The position numbers and the translations under genes are program-made. From the NCBI RefSeq assembly GCF_001514145.1, contig NZ_KQ948680.1:46407-110406 (forward strand): a DNA stretch of 64,000 bases, in the 5' to 3' direction. The DNA is from Streptomyces canus (GTDB taxonomy: Bacteria; Actinomycetota; Actinomycetes; Streptomycetales; Streptomycetaceae). The number at the start of each line of letters is the position of its first letter. The first letter of the stretch is position 1. Positions 26,850 to 37,559 of this stretch are shown here, one piece after another. Under the pieces are notes generated by a model. That model was not told the origin of the DNA and made no database searches. It saw nothing but the letters and a program-made list of their open reading frames with translations.

Positions 26850-28013
26850 ATGGCCCTCCCCCGCCCGCACCGCTTCGACGTCTACATCGCGGCCGGCGGG
26901 CTGCTCGGCGGCCTGCTGCTGGTGGGCATCGGTCTGGGCACCCGGCCGTCCAGCGACCCGATGACCCTCTTCGACGGCCCCTGGCCGGTTCTCGTGCCGC
27001 TCACCGTGCTGGCCGGCTGCGAACTGCTGCGCCGGACGGCGCCCCGCACGGCCCTGCTGACCGGCACCGCCGCGATCTGCGCCGACCTCGTGACCCAGGG
27101 CAGCCTCGCCACGATCCTGATGTTCACCGATGTCGTCTACGCGGCCGTGCTCTACGGCCCGCTCGCCTCGGCCCGCCGCATCCAGTGGATCACCGGTCTG
27201 CTGACCGTGGCCGGGACGCTGGTGCCGTTCGCGGTGTGGCGGGTGCCGGAGGCACTGCTGATCGGCGTGGTCGTCGGTGTCGTGGCGTACGCGCCGGCCG
27301 CCACCGGGTGGATCGTGCGCAACCACCGTGACGCCGCCGAGGCCGCCCGGCTGCGCGCCGAACAGACCGCGCTGCTCGCCGAGATGGACCGCACGCAGGC
27401 CGTCACCGCCGAACGCGCCCGGATGGCACGGGAGTTGCACGACATGGTCGCCAACCATCTGTCGGCGATCGCCATCCACTCCACTGCCGCGCTGTCCATC
27501 GACGACCCCGCGACCTCCCGGGAGGCGCTCTCGGTGATCCGGGAGAACAGCGTCGACGGGCTCGCCGAGATGCGCCGGCTGATCGGCATCCTGCGCGCCG
27601 GCGACCACGAGCCCGCCGCCGTCCCCACCCTCGACGGTCTCACCGCTCTCGTCGACGGCGCCCGCGCCAACGGCCTGGACGTCACCCTGGACGCCGGCCA
27701 CCACGACGCCGTGCCCGCTCCCGTCGAACTCGCCGCCTACCGCATCGTCCAGGAGTCCCTGACCAACGCCCTCAAGCACGCGTGTCCGGGCCGGGTCAGA
27801 GTGAGCCTCGCGGAGCGGGACGGTGAGCTGACCGTCGCGGTGAGCAGTCCGTACGGCGACCGGGACGGACCTCGCGCCCCCGGTTCCGGCGCCGGGCTGG
27901 TCGGGATGCGCGAGCGGGCCGCGTTGCTCGGCGGCACGTTCGACGCCGGTCCCGACGGGCCGCACTGGACCGTACGCGCCACCCTGCCCCTGCGTGAAGG
28001 AGTCCTTGAATGA
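26850..28013 (+). CDS. chiS: Sensor histidine kinase ChiS
   Basis: A 387-residue NarL-type sensor kinase (HisKA_3). The N-terminal half has about five to six membrane segments (10-155). The dimerisation helix carries the phosphoacceptor His197 in ERARMARELHDMVANHL, and the ATPase domain has AAYRIVQESLTNALKHA and GAGLVGMRERAALLGG. The gene immediately precedes chiR and the chitinase chiC, the arrangement described for the chiS-chiR system controlling chiC in Streptomyces. The start ATG 26850 follows GGAG. The ATGA overlap with chiR shows coupling. Confidence 0.9.
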   Translation: MALPRPHRFDVYIAAGGLLGGLLLVGIGLGTRPSSDPMTLFDGPWPVLVPLTVLAGCELLRRTAPRTALLTGTAAICADLVTQGSLATILMFTDVVYAAVLYGPLASARRIQWITGLLTVAGTLVPFAVWRVPEALLIGVVVGVVAYAPAATGWIVRNHRDAAEAARLRAEQTALLAEMDRTQAVTAERARMARELHDMVANHLSAIAIHSTAALSIDDPATSREALSVIRENSVDGLAEMRRLIGILRAGDHEPAAVPTLDGLTALVDGARANGLDVTLDAGHHDAVPAPVELAAYRIVQESLTNALKHACPGRVRVSLAERDGELTVAVSSPYGDRDGPRAPGSGAGLVGMRERAALLGGTFDAGPDGPHWTVRATLPLREGVLE

Positions 28014-28651
28014 TCCGCGTCCTCGTCGCCGAGGACCAGTCCGCCGTCCGCGCCGGGCTGGTCCTCATTCTGCGCAGCGCCCCCGGCATCGAGGTGGTCG
28101 GCGAGGCGGCGGACGGTGAGCAGGCGGTGGCGCTGGCCCGTGAGTTGAGGCCGGACCTCGTGCTGATGGACGTTCAGATGCCGCGTCTGGACGGGGTGTC
28201 GGCGACCCGGCAGGTCGTCGGGGAAGGGCTCGCGGACGTCCTGGTGCTGACCACCTTCGATCTCGACGAGTACGTGTTCGGGGCCCTGCGGGCCGGGGCC
28301 GCCGGTTTCCTGCTGAAGAACACGGAGGCCAAGGACCTCATCGCCGCCGTGCGCACGGTGGCACGGGGAGAGGGAATCGTCGCCCCTGCCGTCACCCGGC
28401 GTCTGATCGCCGAGTTCGCCGCCAGGCCGGTCCGCGGGACGAACGCCGACCCGGCCGTCCTGGACACCCTCACCCGCCGGGAACGCGAAGTGCTGTCCTG
28501 TCTCGGCGAGGGACTGTCCAACGCCGCGATCGCCGGCCGCCTCGACATGGCGGAGGCCACGGTGAAGACGCACGTCAGCCGTCTGCTGGGGAAGCTGGAG
28601 CTGCGCAGCCGGGTGCAAGCGGCCGTACTGGCACAGGAGTTGGGCGTCTAG
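28010..28651 (+). CDS. chiR: NarL/LuxR-type response regulator ChiR
   Basis: A 213-residue partner of ChiS. The receiver domain has Asp54 (VLMDVQMPRLDG) as phosphoacceptor, Thr in VLTTF and Lys in FLLKN. The LuxR-type helix-turn-helix (about 145-210) contains TRREREVLSCLGEGLSNAAI and ATVKTHVSRLLGKL. It ends 18 bp before the first of the two chiC promoter repeats. Known role of the orthologue: activation of chiC in response to chitin oligomers. Confidence 0.92.
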   Translation: MIRVLVAEDQSAVRAGLVLILRSAPGIEVVGEAADGEQAVALARELRPDLVLMDVQMPRLDGVSATRQVVGEGLADVLVLTTFDLDEYVFGALRAGAAGFLLKNTEAKDLIAAVRTVARGEGIVAPAVTRRLIAEFAARPVRGTNADPAVLDTLTRREREVLSCLGEGLSNAAIAGRLDMAEATVKTHVSRLLGKLELRSRVQAAVLAQELGV

Positions 28652-28669
28652 TTGCCTCTTGCACCAGAG

Positions 28670-28711
28670 TGGTCCAGACCTATTGACCCGTGGTCCAGAC
28701 CTTTCTATTCT
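28670..28711 (+). promoter_or_regulatory. chiC promoter with paired chitin-response repeats
   Basis: Two perfect 12-bp direct repeats TGGTCCAGACCT (28670-28681 and 28691-28702) overlap a housekeeping promoter TTGACC (28683-28688), 17 bp, TATTCT (28706-28711). Such repeats are known in Streptomyces chitinase promoters for chitin induction and glucose repression. Each repeat contains the inverted core GGTC-CA-GACC, resembling the DasR operator (dre). Both control layers may act here. Confidence 0.88.
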
Positions 28712-28769
28712 CGCGGCACCGTGGGTGTGAAGGCTCAGTCACGCCCCCAACTCCCCTAGGAGGCGCACG

Positions 28770-30593
<1,824 letters not shown>

Positions 30594-30619
30594 CCGAATC
30601 GCCAGGCGACATTGACGCT

Positions 30620-30640
30620 CCCCCAGACTTCGTCCGGGGG
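30620..30640. terminator. Hairpin between chiC and DUF2550 gene
   Basis: CCCCCaGAC (30620-30628) pairs with GTCcGGGGG (30632-30640) around a TTC loop, one mismatch. It separates convergent genes. Confidence 0.6.
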
Positions 30641-30665
30641 ACCCCCACCCGGCGAGTGAACGCGG

Positions 30666-31112
30666 CTACGCCACGTTCACTCGCTGTCCGGGCGGGGCTG
30701 CCTCCAGCCACGCGAGGAAACCGGTCAGCGCGTCTTCGCTCATCGCGAGCTCGAGACGCGTGCCGCGGTGCAGACAGGTCAGCACGATGTGGTCGGAGAG
30801 CAGCGCCAGCTCCTCCTCGCCCTCGGGGAGGCGACGGCCGGCGACCTCGATCGCGGCGCGCTCCAGCACCCGGCGCGGGCGATAGGCGTAGGAGAAGACG
30901 CGGTACCACTCGACACGGTCTCCGTTGTAGCGGGCGACGCCGTAGCTCCAGCCTTTGCCGCTGGTGTCGGTCTTCTCCGGCACGTCCCAGCGCAGGGAAC
31001 AGTCGAAGGTGCCACCGGAGCGCTGGATGAGTCTGCGCCGCAGACCGAAGACGAACAGCCCCAGCACCACCAAGGCCACGACGATTCCGCACACAGTCAG
31101 AGCGAGGACCAT
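30666..31112 (-). CDS. DUF2550 single-pass membrane protein
   Basis: A 148-residue protein with one N-terminal membrane helix (about 3-24) and a cytoplasmic beta-rich domain (WSYGVARYNGDRVEWYRVF). DUF2550 proteins are almost always encoded just downstream of atpC in actinobacteria; the function is unknown. I start at ATG 31112 with GAGGAGG upstream; a GTG two codons earlier is possible. A strong terminator lies between atpC and this gene, so it probably has its own promoter. Confidence 0.88.
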   Translation of the reverse strand: MVLALTVCGIVVALVVLGLFVFGLRRRLIQRSGGTFDCSLRWDVPEKTDTSGKGWSYGVARYNGDRVEWYRVFSYAYRPRRVLERAAIEVAGRRLPEGEEELALLSDHIVLTCLHRGTRLELAMSEDALTGFLAWLEAAPPGQRVNVA

Positions 31113-31180
31113 CGACACCGACCTCCTCGTCTCCTAGGTACCTTCAATAGGTAACGGAACGGAAAAAACATCCAGATCTG

Positions 31181-31230
31181 CCTCAGCCGCGACCGGCTCC
31201 GGATCACTCCGGTGCCGGCCGCGGCTGAGG
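31181..31230 (-). terminator. atp operon terminator
   Basis: CCTCAGCCGCG (31181-31191) pairs with CGCGGCTGAGG (31220-31230), extended inward with one mismatch. A T-run follows on the transcribed strand after about 12 bases (A-run at 31162-31168 on the given strand). It lies 24 bp after atpC. Confidence 0.75.
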
Positions 31231-31254
31231 AACGTCATACGGCTCCGCGCTGGT

Positions 31255-31629
31255 TCAGCGCGCAGTCGCCGCACGCAGTCGTACGTCCGCGCGACGCTCG
31301 GCGGCGGCGTCGCCCTCCGCCTTCGCGCGCTCCAGCTCCCGCTCCGCGCGCTGGACGTCGATCTCGTCCGACAGCTCGGCGATCTCGGCCAGCAGCGACA
31401 GCTTGTTGTCCGCGAACGAGATGAAACCGCCGTGCACCGCGGCGACGACCGTCCCGCCATCACTCGTACGGATGGTCACCGGGCCCGACTCCAGCACACC
31501 GAGCAGCGGCTGGTGACCGGGCATGACGCCGATGTCGCCGGACGTGGTGCGCGCGACGACCAGGGTGGCCTCGCCGGACCAGACCTCTCGGTCGGCCGCG
31601 ACCAGCGCGACGTGCAGCTCAGCAGCCAA
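31255..31629 (-). CDS. atpC: ATP synthase epsilon subunit
   Basis: A 124-residue central-stalk subunit that couples gamma rotation to the c-ring and can inhibit hydrolysis. The beta-sandwich domain (1-85) has GDIGVMPGHQPLLGVLESG; the helical hairpin (90-124) ends AERRADVRLRAATAR. I use TTG 31629 (AAELHVALVAADREVW), preceded by GAGGAG, which gives the usual Streptomyces length. It is the last gene of the operon, 133 bp after atpD. Confidence 0.96.
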   Translation of the reverse strand: MAAELHVALVAADREVWSGEATLVVARTTSGDIGVMPGHQPLLGVLESGPVTIRTSDGGTVVAAVHGGFISFADNKLSLLAEIAELSDEIDVQRAERELERAKAEGDAAAERRADVRLRAATAR

Positions 31630-31762
31630 GGTGGCTCCTCGGGTCACCACCCGGCGGTTCGGCCGGGTGTTGGTTACAAGTCTAGTGGGCGTGAGTGAGG
31701 GGGCGGGACGTGCCCCGCCCCCTCGAGCGTGAACCACAGGGTTCACTCAGAACTCAGTGAGT

Positions 31763-33199
31763 TCAGGAGACGCCGAGCTCCTTGGCGTTGGCCTTGAGGT
31801 CCTCGATGCCACCGCACAGGAAGAACGCCTGCTCCGGGAAGTGGTCGTAGTCGCCGTCGATGATCGCGTTGAACGCGGTGATCGACTCGTCCAGCGGCAC
31901 GTCCGAGCCGTCCACGCCGGTGAACTGCTTGGCGACGTGGGTGTTCTGGGACAGGAAGCGCTCCACGCGGCGGGCACGCTGGACGACCAGCTTGTCCTCC
32001 TCGCCGAGCTCGTCGATGCCGAGGATGGCGATGATGTCCTGGAGGTCCTTGTACTTCTGCAGGACACCCTTGACACGCATGGCCGTGTTGTAGTGGTCCG
32101 CCGAGATGTAGCGCGGGTCCAGGATCCGGGACGTGGAGTCCAGCGGGTCCACGGCCGGGTAGATGCCCTTCTCGGAGATCGGACGGGAGAGAACCGTCGT
32201 CGCGTCGAGGTGGGCGAACGTGGTGGCCGGGGCCGGGTCGGTCAGGTCGTCCGCGGGGACGTAGATCGCCTGCATCGAGGTGATCGAGTGACCACGGGTC
32301 GAGGTGATGCGCTCCTGGAGGAGACCCATCTCGTCGGCCAGGTTCGGCTGGTAGCCCACCGCGGAGGGCATCCGGCCGAGCAGGGTCGAGACCTCGGAAC
32401 CGGCCTGCGTGAAGCGGAAGATGTTGTCGATGAAGAACAGCACGTCCTGCTTCTGCACATCGCGGAAGTACTCCGCCATGGTCAGACCGGCGAGGGCCAC
32501 GCGCAGACGGGTGCCCGGGGGCTCGTCCATCTGGCCGAAGACCAGGGCGGTCTTGTCGATGACGCCCGACTCCGCCATCTCCTCGATGAGGTCGTTGCCC
32601 TCACGGGTGCGCTCACCGACACCGGCGAACACGGAGACACCGTCGTGGTTGTTGGCGACGCGGTAGATCATCTCCTGGATGAGCACCGTCTTGCCGACGC
32701 CGGCACCACCGAACAGACCGATCTTTCCACCCTTGACGTACGGGGTGAGAAGGTCGATGACCTTGACGCCGGTCTCGAACATCTCGGTCTTCGACTCGAG
32801 CTCGTCGAAGTTCGGGGCCTTGCGGTGGATGCCCCAGCGCTCGCCCTCGTACTTCTCGTCGGTGTTCAGCACCTCACCGAGGGTGTTGAACACCTTGCCC
32901 TTGGTGAAGTCGCCGACCGGCACGGTGATGGAGGCACCGGTGTCGGTGACCGCGGCCTGGCGGACCAGACCGTCGGTGGGCTGCATGGAGATGGTGCGGA
33001 CCAGGCCGTCACCCAGGTGCTGGGCGACCTCCAGGGTCAGCGTCTTCTTCGCACCGTCGAGGGCCGGGTCGGCTACCTCCACGTGCAGAGCGTTGTAGAT
33101 CTCCGGCATCGCGTCGACGGGGAATTCCACGTCGACGACCGGGCCGATGACCCGGGCGACGCGGCCCGTGGCAGCGGCCGTCTCAACTGTCGTCGTCAT
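31763..33199 (-). CDS. atpD: ATP synthase beta subunit
   Basis: A 478-residue catalytic F1 subunit. Walker A GGAGVGKT (164-171), catalytic Glu and Arg in GVGERTREGNDL, and the DELSEED-like loop (ILGIDELGEEDKLVV) are present. The length is standard. The start ATG shares one base with the atpG stop, so translation is coupled. Confidence 0.98.
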   Translation of the reverse strand: MTTTVETAAATGRVARVIGPVVDVEFPVDAMPEIYNALHVEVADPALDGAKKTLTLEVAQHLGDGLVRTISMQPTDGLVRQAAVTDTGASITVPVGDFTKGKVFNTLGEVLNTDEKYEGERWGIHRKAPNFDELESKTEMFETGVKVIDLLTPYVKGGKIGLFGGAGVGKTVLIQEMIYRVANNHDGVSVFAGVGERTREGNDLIEEMAESGVIDKTALVFGQMDEPPGTRLRVALAGLTMAEYFRDVQKQDVLFFIDNIFRFTQAGSEVSTLLGRMPSAVGYQPNLADEMGLLQERITSTRGHSITSMQAIYVPADDLTDPAPATTFAHLDATTVLSRPISEKGIYPAVDPLDSTSRILDPRYISADHYNTAMRVKGVLQKYKDLQDIIAILGIDELGEEDKLVVQRARRVERFLSQNTHVAKQFTGVDGSDVPLDESITAFNAIIDGDYDHFPEQAFFLCGGIEDLKANAKELGVS

Positions 33200-34116
33200 T
33201 ACCTGTCACTCCCCGCGGACGCGTCGGCCAGGGCTGCGGAGCCACCGACGATCTCGCTGATTTCCTGGGTGATTTCGGCCTGGCGGGCCGCGTTGGCAAG
33301 TCGGGAGAGGCTGGTGATCAGGTCTCCCGCGTTGTCGGTGGCCGACTTCATCGCGCGCCGCGTGGCGGCGTGCTTGGAGGCGGCCGACTGGAGCAGCGCG
33401 TTGTAGATACGGCTCTCGACGTAGCGCGGCAGAAGGGCGTCGAGGACGTCCTCCGCCGAGGGCTCGAAGTCGTACAACGGGAGGATCTCGCCCTGGGGGG
33501 CGGCCTCCTTCGCCACGTCTTCGAGGCTGAGCGGGAGCAGACGGTCGTCGAGCGCCGTCTGCGTCATCATCGAGACGAACTCGGTGAAGACGATGTGGAG
33601 CTCGTCCACGCCGCCCTCGGCCGTGTCCTTCTCGATGGCCTCGATCAGCGGCGCCGCGACCTTCTTGGCGTCCGCGTACGTGGGCTGGTCGGTGAAGCCG
33701 CCCCACGACTCCGTGATCTTGCGCTCACGGAAGTTGTAGTGCGCGACACCACGGCGGCCGACGATGTAGATCTCGACCTCCTTGCCCTCGCGCTCCAGCC
33801 GCTCGGTGAGCTTCTCCGCCGTCTTGATGGCGCTGGAGTTGAAGGCACCGGCAAGACCACGGTCGCTCGTCAGGAGCAGCACCGCGGACCGCACGACCGT
33901 CTCGGCCTGCGTGGTCAGCGGGTGCTTCGTGTTCGAACCGGTACCAACCGCCGTGACCGCACGCGTCAGTTCCTGCGCGTACGGCGTGGAGGCCGCCACC
34001 TTGCGCTGCGCCTTGACGACGCGCGAGGCGGCGATCATCTCCATCGCCTTGGTGATCTTCTTGGTCGCGGTGACGGATCGGATGCGACGCTTGTAGACCC
34101 GGAGCTGGGCTCCCAT
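33199..34116 (-). CDS. atpG: ATP synthase gamma subunit
   Basis: A 305-residue central shaft of F1. The N-terminal MGAQLRVYKRRIRSVTATKKITKAMEMIA and C-terminal RAMKSATDNAGDLI helices form the rotating coiled coil (spread over residues 1-29 and 253-266). It lies between atpA and atpD with 20 bp and 1-bp overlaps. Confidence 0.97.
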   Translation of the reverse strand: MGAQLRVYKRRIRSVTATKKITKAMEMIAASRVVKAQRKVAASTPYAQELTRAVTAVGTGSNTKHPLTTQAETVVRSAVLLLTSDRGLAGAFNSSAIKTAEKLTERLEREGKEVEIYIVGRRGVAHYNFRERKITESWGGFTDQPTYADAKKVAAPLIEAIEKDTAEGGVDELHIVFTEFVSMMTQTALDDRLLPLSLEDVAKEAAPQGEILPLYDFEPSAEDVLDALLPRYVESRIYNALLQSAASKHAATRRAMKSATDNAGDLITSLSRLANAARQAEITQEISEIVGGSAALADASAGSDR

Positions 34117-34136
34117 GAGTCAGGTCCCTTCCGTCG

Positions 34137-35729
34137 TCACTTGGCCGTGGCGGCCGGCGCGTCTTCGCCGAGAAGCTTGCCGTCCGAGGTCTCGAACTGC
34201 TTCTTGAAGTCCGCGATGCCGTCGGCGATGGCGGTGAGCGTGTCGTCCGACATCTTGCCGCCCTCCTTGATGGAGGTCATGAGGCCCTGCTCCTTGCGGT
34301 GCAGGTACTCCAGCAGCTCCTTCTCGAAGCGGCGGATGTCGGAGACCGGTACCTCGTCCAGCTTGCCGGTGGTGGCCGCCCAGATGGAGACGACCTGGTC
34401 CTCGGTGGCCATCGGCTGGTACTGAGCCTGCTTGAGCAGCTCGACCAGTCGCTGACCGCGCTCCAGCTGCGCCTTCGACGCGGCGTCCAGGTCGGAACCG
34501 AAGGCGGCGAACGCCTCCAGCTCACGGTACTGGGCGAGGTCCAGGCGCAGACGGCCGGAAACCTGCTTCATCGCCTTGTGCTGCGCGGAACCACCGACTC
34601 GGGAGACGGAGATACCGACGTTCAGCGCGGGGCGCTGACCGGCGTTGAACAGGTCCGACTCCAGGAAGCACTGGCCGTCGGTGATGGAGATGACGTTGGT
34701 CGGGATGAACGCCGAGACGTCGTTGGCCTTGGTCTCGACGATCGGCAGACCGGTCATCGAGCCGGCACCCAGCTCGTCGGAGAGCTTGGCGCAGCGCTCC
34801 AGCAGACGGGAGTGCAGGTAGAAGACGTCACCCGGGTAGGCCTCACGGCCCGGCGGGCGGCGCAGCAGGAGGGACACGGCGCGGTAGGCGTCGGCCTGCT
34901 TCGAGAGGTCGTCGAAGATGATGAGGACGTGCTTGCCCTCGTACATCCACTGCTGGCCGATGGCCGAACCGGTGTACGGCGCCAGGTACTTGAAGCCGGC
35001 AGGGTCGGACGCCGGGGCGGCGACGATGGTCGTGTACTCCAGCGCGCCGGCCTCTTCCAGGGCGCCACGCACGGAGGCGATGGTCGAGCCCTTCTGACCG
35101 ATGGCGACGTAGACGCAGCGGACCTGCTTCTTCGGGTCGCCGGAGCGCCAGTTGTCGCGCTGGTTGATGATCGTGTCGACGGCCAGGGCGGTCTTGCCGG
35201 TCTGACGGTCACCGATGACCAGCTGACGCTGGCCACGGCCGATCGGGGTCATCGCGTCGACGGCCTTGTAGCCGGTCTCCATCGGCTCGTGCACCGACTT
35301 ACGGGCCATGACGCCCGGAGCCTGCAGCTCAAGGGCACGACGACCGCTGGTCTCGATCTCGCCGAGGCCGTCGATCGGGTTGCCGAGCGGGTCGACGACG
35401 CGGCCGAGGTAGCCCTCGCCGACGGCCACGGAGAGGACCTCACCGGTACGGGAGACCGGCTGACCCTCCTCGATGCCGCTGAACTCACCGAGGACGACGC
35501 AGCCGATCTCGCGCTCTTCCAGGTTGAGCGCGAGGCCGAGGGTGCCGTCCTCGAACTTCAGCAGTTCGTTGGCCATGGCCGAGGGCAGACCCTCGACCTT
35601 CGCGATGCCGTCGCCGGCAAGGGTGACCGTACCGACCTCCTCGCGCGAGGCCGCGTCCGGCTTGTACGACTGGACGAAGTTCTCCAGCGCGTCCCGGATC
35701 TCCTCCGGCCGGATCGTGAGCTCCGCCAT
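34137..35729 (-). CDS. atpA: ATP synthase alpha subunit
   Basis: A 530-residue regulatory F1 subunit with P-loop GDRQTGKT (173-180) and the conserved arginine finger region VSRVGGSAQ. I start at MAELTIRPEE (35729), preceded by AGGGA; the frame is open another 25 codons upstream. The C-terminus extends past the canonical end by an Ala-rich tail. The 125 bp to atpH upstream is the longest gap inside the F1 part and contains GTTGGGCC/GGCCCAAC complementary segments that could form an mRNA hairpin. Confidence 0.97.
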   Translation of the reverse strand: MAELTIRPEEIRDALENFVQSYKPDAASREEVGTVTLAGDGIAKVEGLPSAMANELLKFEDGTLGLALNLEEREIGCVVLGEFSGIEEGQPVSRTGEVLSVAVGEGYLGRVVDPLGNPIDGLGEIETSGRRALELQAPGVMARKSVHEPMETGYKAVDAMTPIGRGQRQLVIGDRQTGKTALAVDTIINQRDNWRSGDPKKQVRCVYVAIGQKGSTIASVRGALEEAGALEYTTIVAAPASDPAGFKYLAPYTGSAIGQQWMYEGKHVLIIFDDLSKQADAYRAVSLLLRRPPGREAYPGDVFYLHSRLLERCAKLSDELGAGSMTGLPIVETKANDVSAFIPTNVISITDGQCFLESDLFNAGQRPALNVGISVSRVGGSAQHKAMKQVSGRLRLDLAQYRELEAFAAFGSDLDAASKAQLERGQRLVELLKQAQYQPMATEDQVVSIWAATTGKLDEVPVSDIRRFEKELLEYLHRKEQGLMTSIKEGGKMSDDTLTAIADGIADFKKQFETSDGKLLGEDAPAATAK

Positions 35730-35854
35730 CTGGGTTCCCTGCTCTCCTTGTTGGGCCCGAAGTTTCACTTTGGGGGTCTGGGGTCGGCCCCCAGGATTCT
35801 TCATGTACGGCCCAACCAGGGCCGTCGTAAGTACGTACTGCTATGAAGTTGCTG

Positions 35855-36670
35855 TCAGCCCGCCAGGCGGCGGCCGGCGTCCTCGATGCGGTCCGCGAGG
35901 GAGCCGTTGATGACCTCGTCGCCGACCTGCACCCGGATCCCGCCGAGGACCTCGGGGTCCACGTCGAGGTTGAGGTGCATCTGGCGGCCGTAGAGCTTCG
36001 CCAGGGCACCGCCCAGACGCTGCTTCTGCTGGTCGCTCAGCGGAACCGCCGAGGTGACGACGGCCACCATGCGGTCCCGGCGCTCGGCGGCGAGCTTGGA
36101 CAGGGACTCCAGTCCCGCCTCCAGGCTACGTCCCCGGGGCGCGGCCACAAGGCGCGTCACCAGACGTTCGGTCGTCGCATCGGCGCGGCCGCCGAGCAGG
36201 CTGCCGAGCAGCTCACGCTTGGCCGGGGCCGTTGCGGCGCGGTCGGTCAGCGCGGCGCGCAGCTCGGTGTTCGAGACGACGATCCGGCCGAAACGGAACA
36301 GCTCGTCCTCGACGTTGTCGAGCTTGCCCCGCTGCTGCGCGGCGGTGAGGTCGGCGGCGTCGGCCAGCTCCTCCAGCGCGTCCACCAGGTCACGCGAGCG
36401 CGACCAGCGGGAGCGCACCATGCCGGACACCAGGTCGGTGGCGGGGCCGCCGACCTGCGTGCCGATCAGGCGCTGGGCCAGTTCGGCCTTGGCCTCGCCG
36501 GGCTGCGCCGGGTCGGTCAGGACCCGACGCAGCGACACCTCGCGGTCGAGCAGCGCGGTGACGGCGGCCAGCTCGTCGGCGAGCGAGCCGGCGTCCACGG
36601 ACGTGTTGTCCGTCAGCGCGTCGAGACGCTCGCGTGCGGCTGCCAGGGCATCGCGGCTCGCTCCGTTCAT
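35855..36670 (-). CDS. atpH: ATP synthase delta subunit
   Basis: A 271-residue peripheral-stalk subunit. It is longer than the approx. 180-residue E. coli protein because of an N-terminal extension of about 90 residues, common in actinobacteria. The conserved C-terminal part has DPEVLGGIRVQVGDEVINGSL at its end. The ATG overlaps the atpF stop (4 bp). Confidence 0.95.
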   Translation of the reverse strand: MNGASRDALAAARERLDALTDNTSVDAGSLADELAAVTALLDREVSLRRVLTDPAQPGEAKAELAQRLIGTQVGGPATDLVSGMVRSRWSRSRDLVDALEELADAADLTAAQQRGKLDNVEDELFRFGRIVVSNTELRAALTDRAATAPAKRELLGSLLGGRADATTERLVTRLVAAPRGRSLEAGLESLSKLAAERRDRMVAVVTSAVPLSDQQKQRLGGALAKLYGRQMHLNLDVDPEVLGGIRVQVGDEVINGSLADRIEDAGRRLAG

Positions 36671-37212
36671 CGCGCGGCCTCGGCCTTCTCCTCGAGGTCG
36701 TCGAGGAAGCGGTCGATCACGCGGCTCTGCCGGGCGTGGTCCTCGAGGGACTCACCGACGAGCTTGCCGGCCAGGTCGGTGGCGAGCTTGCCGACGTCCT
36801 GGCGCAGCGCGGACGAGGCGGCCTTGCGGTCGGCCTCGATCTGCGCGTGACCGGCGGCGACGATCTCCTCGCGCTGCCGCTGGCCTTCCGCGCGCATCTC
36901 GGCGATGAGCGTGGCGCCCTGCTCCTGAGCCTCCTGGCGCAGGCGCGCGGCCTCGTGGCGGGCCTCGGCGAGCTGTGCCTTGTACTGCTCAAGGACGCTC
37001 TGGGCCTCGGTCTGCGCGGCCTCGGCCTTCTCGATACCGCCCTCGATGGCCTCGCGACGCTCGTCCAGAACCTTGTTGATGTTCGGGAGGAGCTTCTTCG
37101 CCAGGAAGCCGAAGACGATGACGAAGGCGATCAGGCCGATGACGAGCTCGGGGATCGGCGGGACGAGGGGATTCTCCATCTCCTCGGCCGCGATCGTGAG
37201 CAGCGGGCTCAT
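36667..37212 (-). CDS. atpF: ATP synthase b subunit
   Basis: A 181-residue stator subunit: one membrane helix (about 22-42, ELVIGLIAFVIVFGFLAKKL) followed by a long charged coiled coil that reaches up to delta. Normal length for the family. It overlaps atpH and lies 41 bp after atpE. Confidence 0.96.
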   Translation of the reverse strand: MSPLLTIAAEEMENPLVPPIPELVIGLIAFVIVFGFLAKKLLPNINKVLDERREAIEGGIEKAEAAQTEAQSVLEQYKAQLAEARHEAARLRQEAQEQGATLIAEMRAEGQRQREEIVAAGHAQIEADRKAASSALRQDVGKLATDLAGKLVGESLEDHARQSRVIDRFLDDLEEKAEAAR

Positions 37213-37253
37213 GTGTATGCCTTTCGTCTAGTCGGCTGGTCTGTGATCAGCGA

Positions 37254-37484
37254 TCAGTAGCCGTAGACGAACGGCATGACCAGACCGATCAGGGCCAGCG
37301 CCTCACAGAAGGCGAAGCCGAGGATCTGGTTGGCGCGGATCAGGCCGGCCGCCTCGGGCTGACGGGCCAGGGCCTGGGTGCCGTTACCGAAGATGATGCC
37401 GACGCCGACGCCGGGGCCGATCGCGGCGAGGCCGTAACCGATGGAGCCGAGGGAGCCTTCGACAGCAGCAAGGGTCTGGGACAT
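37254..37484 (-). CDS. atpE: ATP synthase c subunit
   Basis: A 76-residue proteolipid with two membrane helices and the polar loop ARQPE (40-44). The ion-binding carboxylate is Glu61 (AFCEALAL). Ring-forming rotor of Fo. A spacer of 75 bp to atpB upstream. Confidence 0.97.
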   Translation of the reverse strand: MSQTLAAVEGSLGSIGYGLAAIGPGVGVGIIFGNGTQALARQPEAAGLIRANQILGFAFCEALALIGLVMPFVYGY

Positions 37485-37559
37485 GCCAGTTCTTCCTTTT
37501 CTTTACGGACCGGTGGGGGTTGGCCACCGGACGATTCGTGGAGGTCGGGTGCGGGTGGC

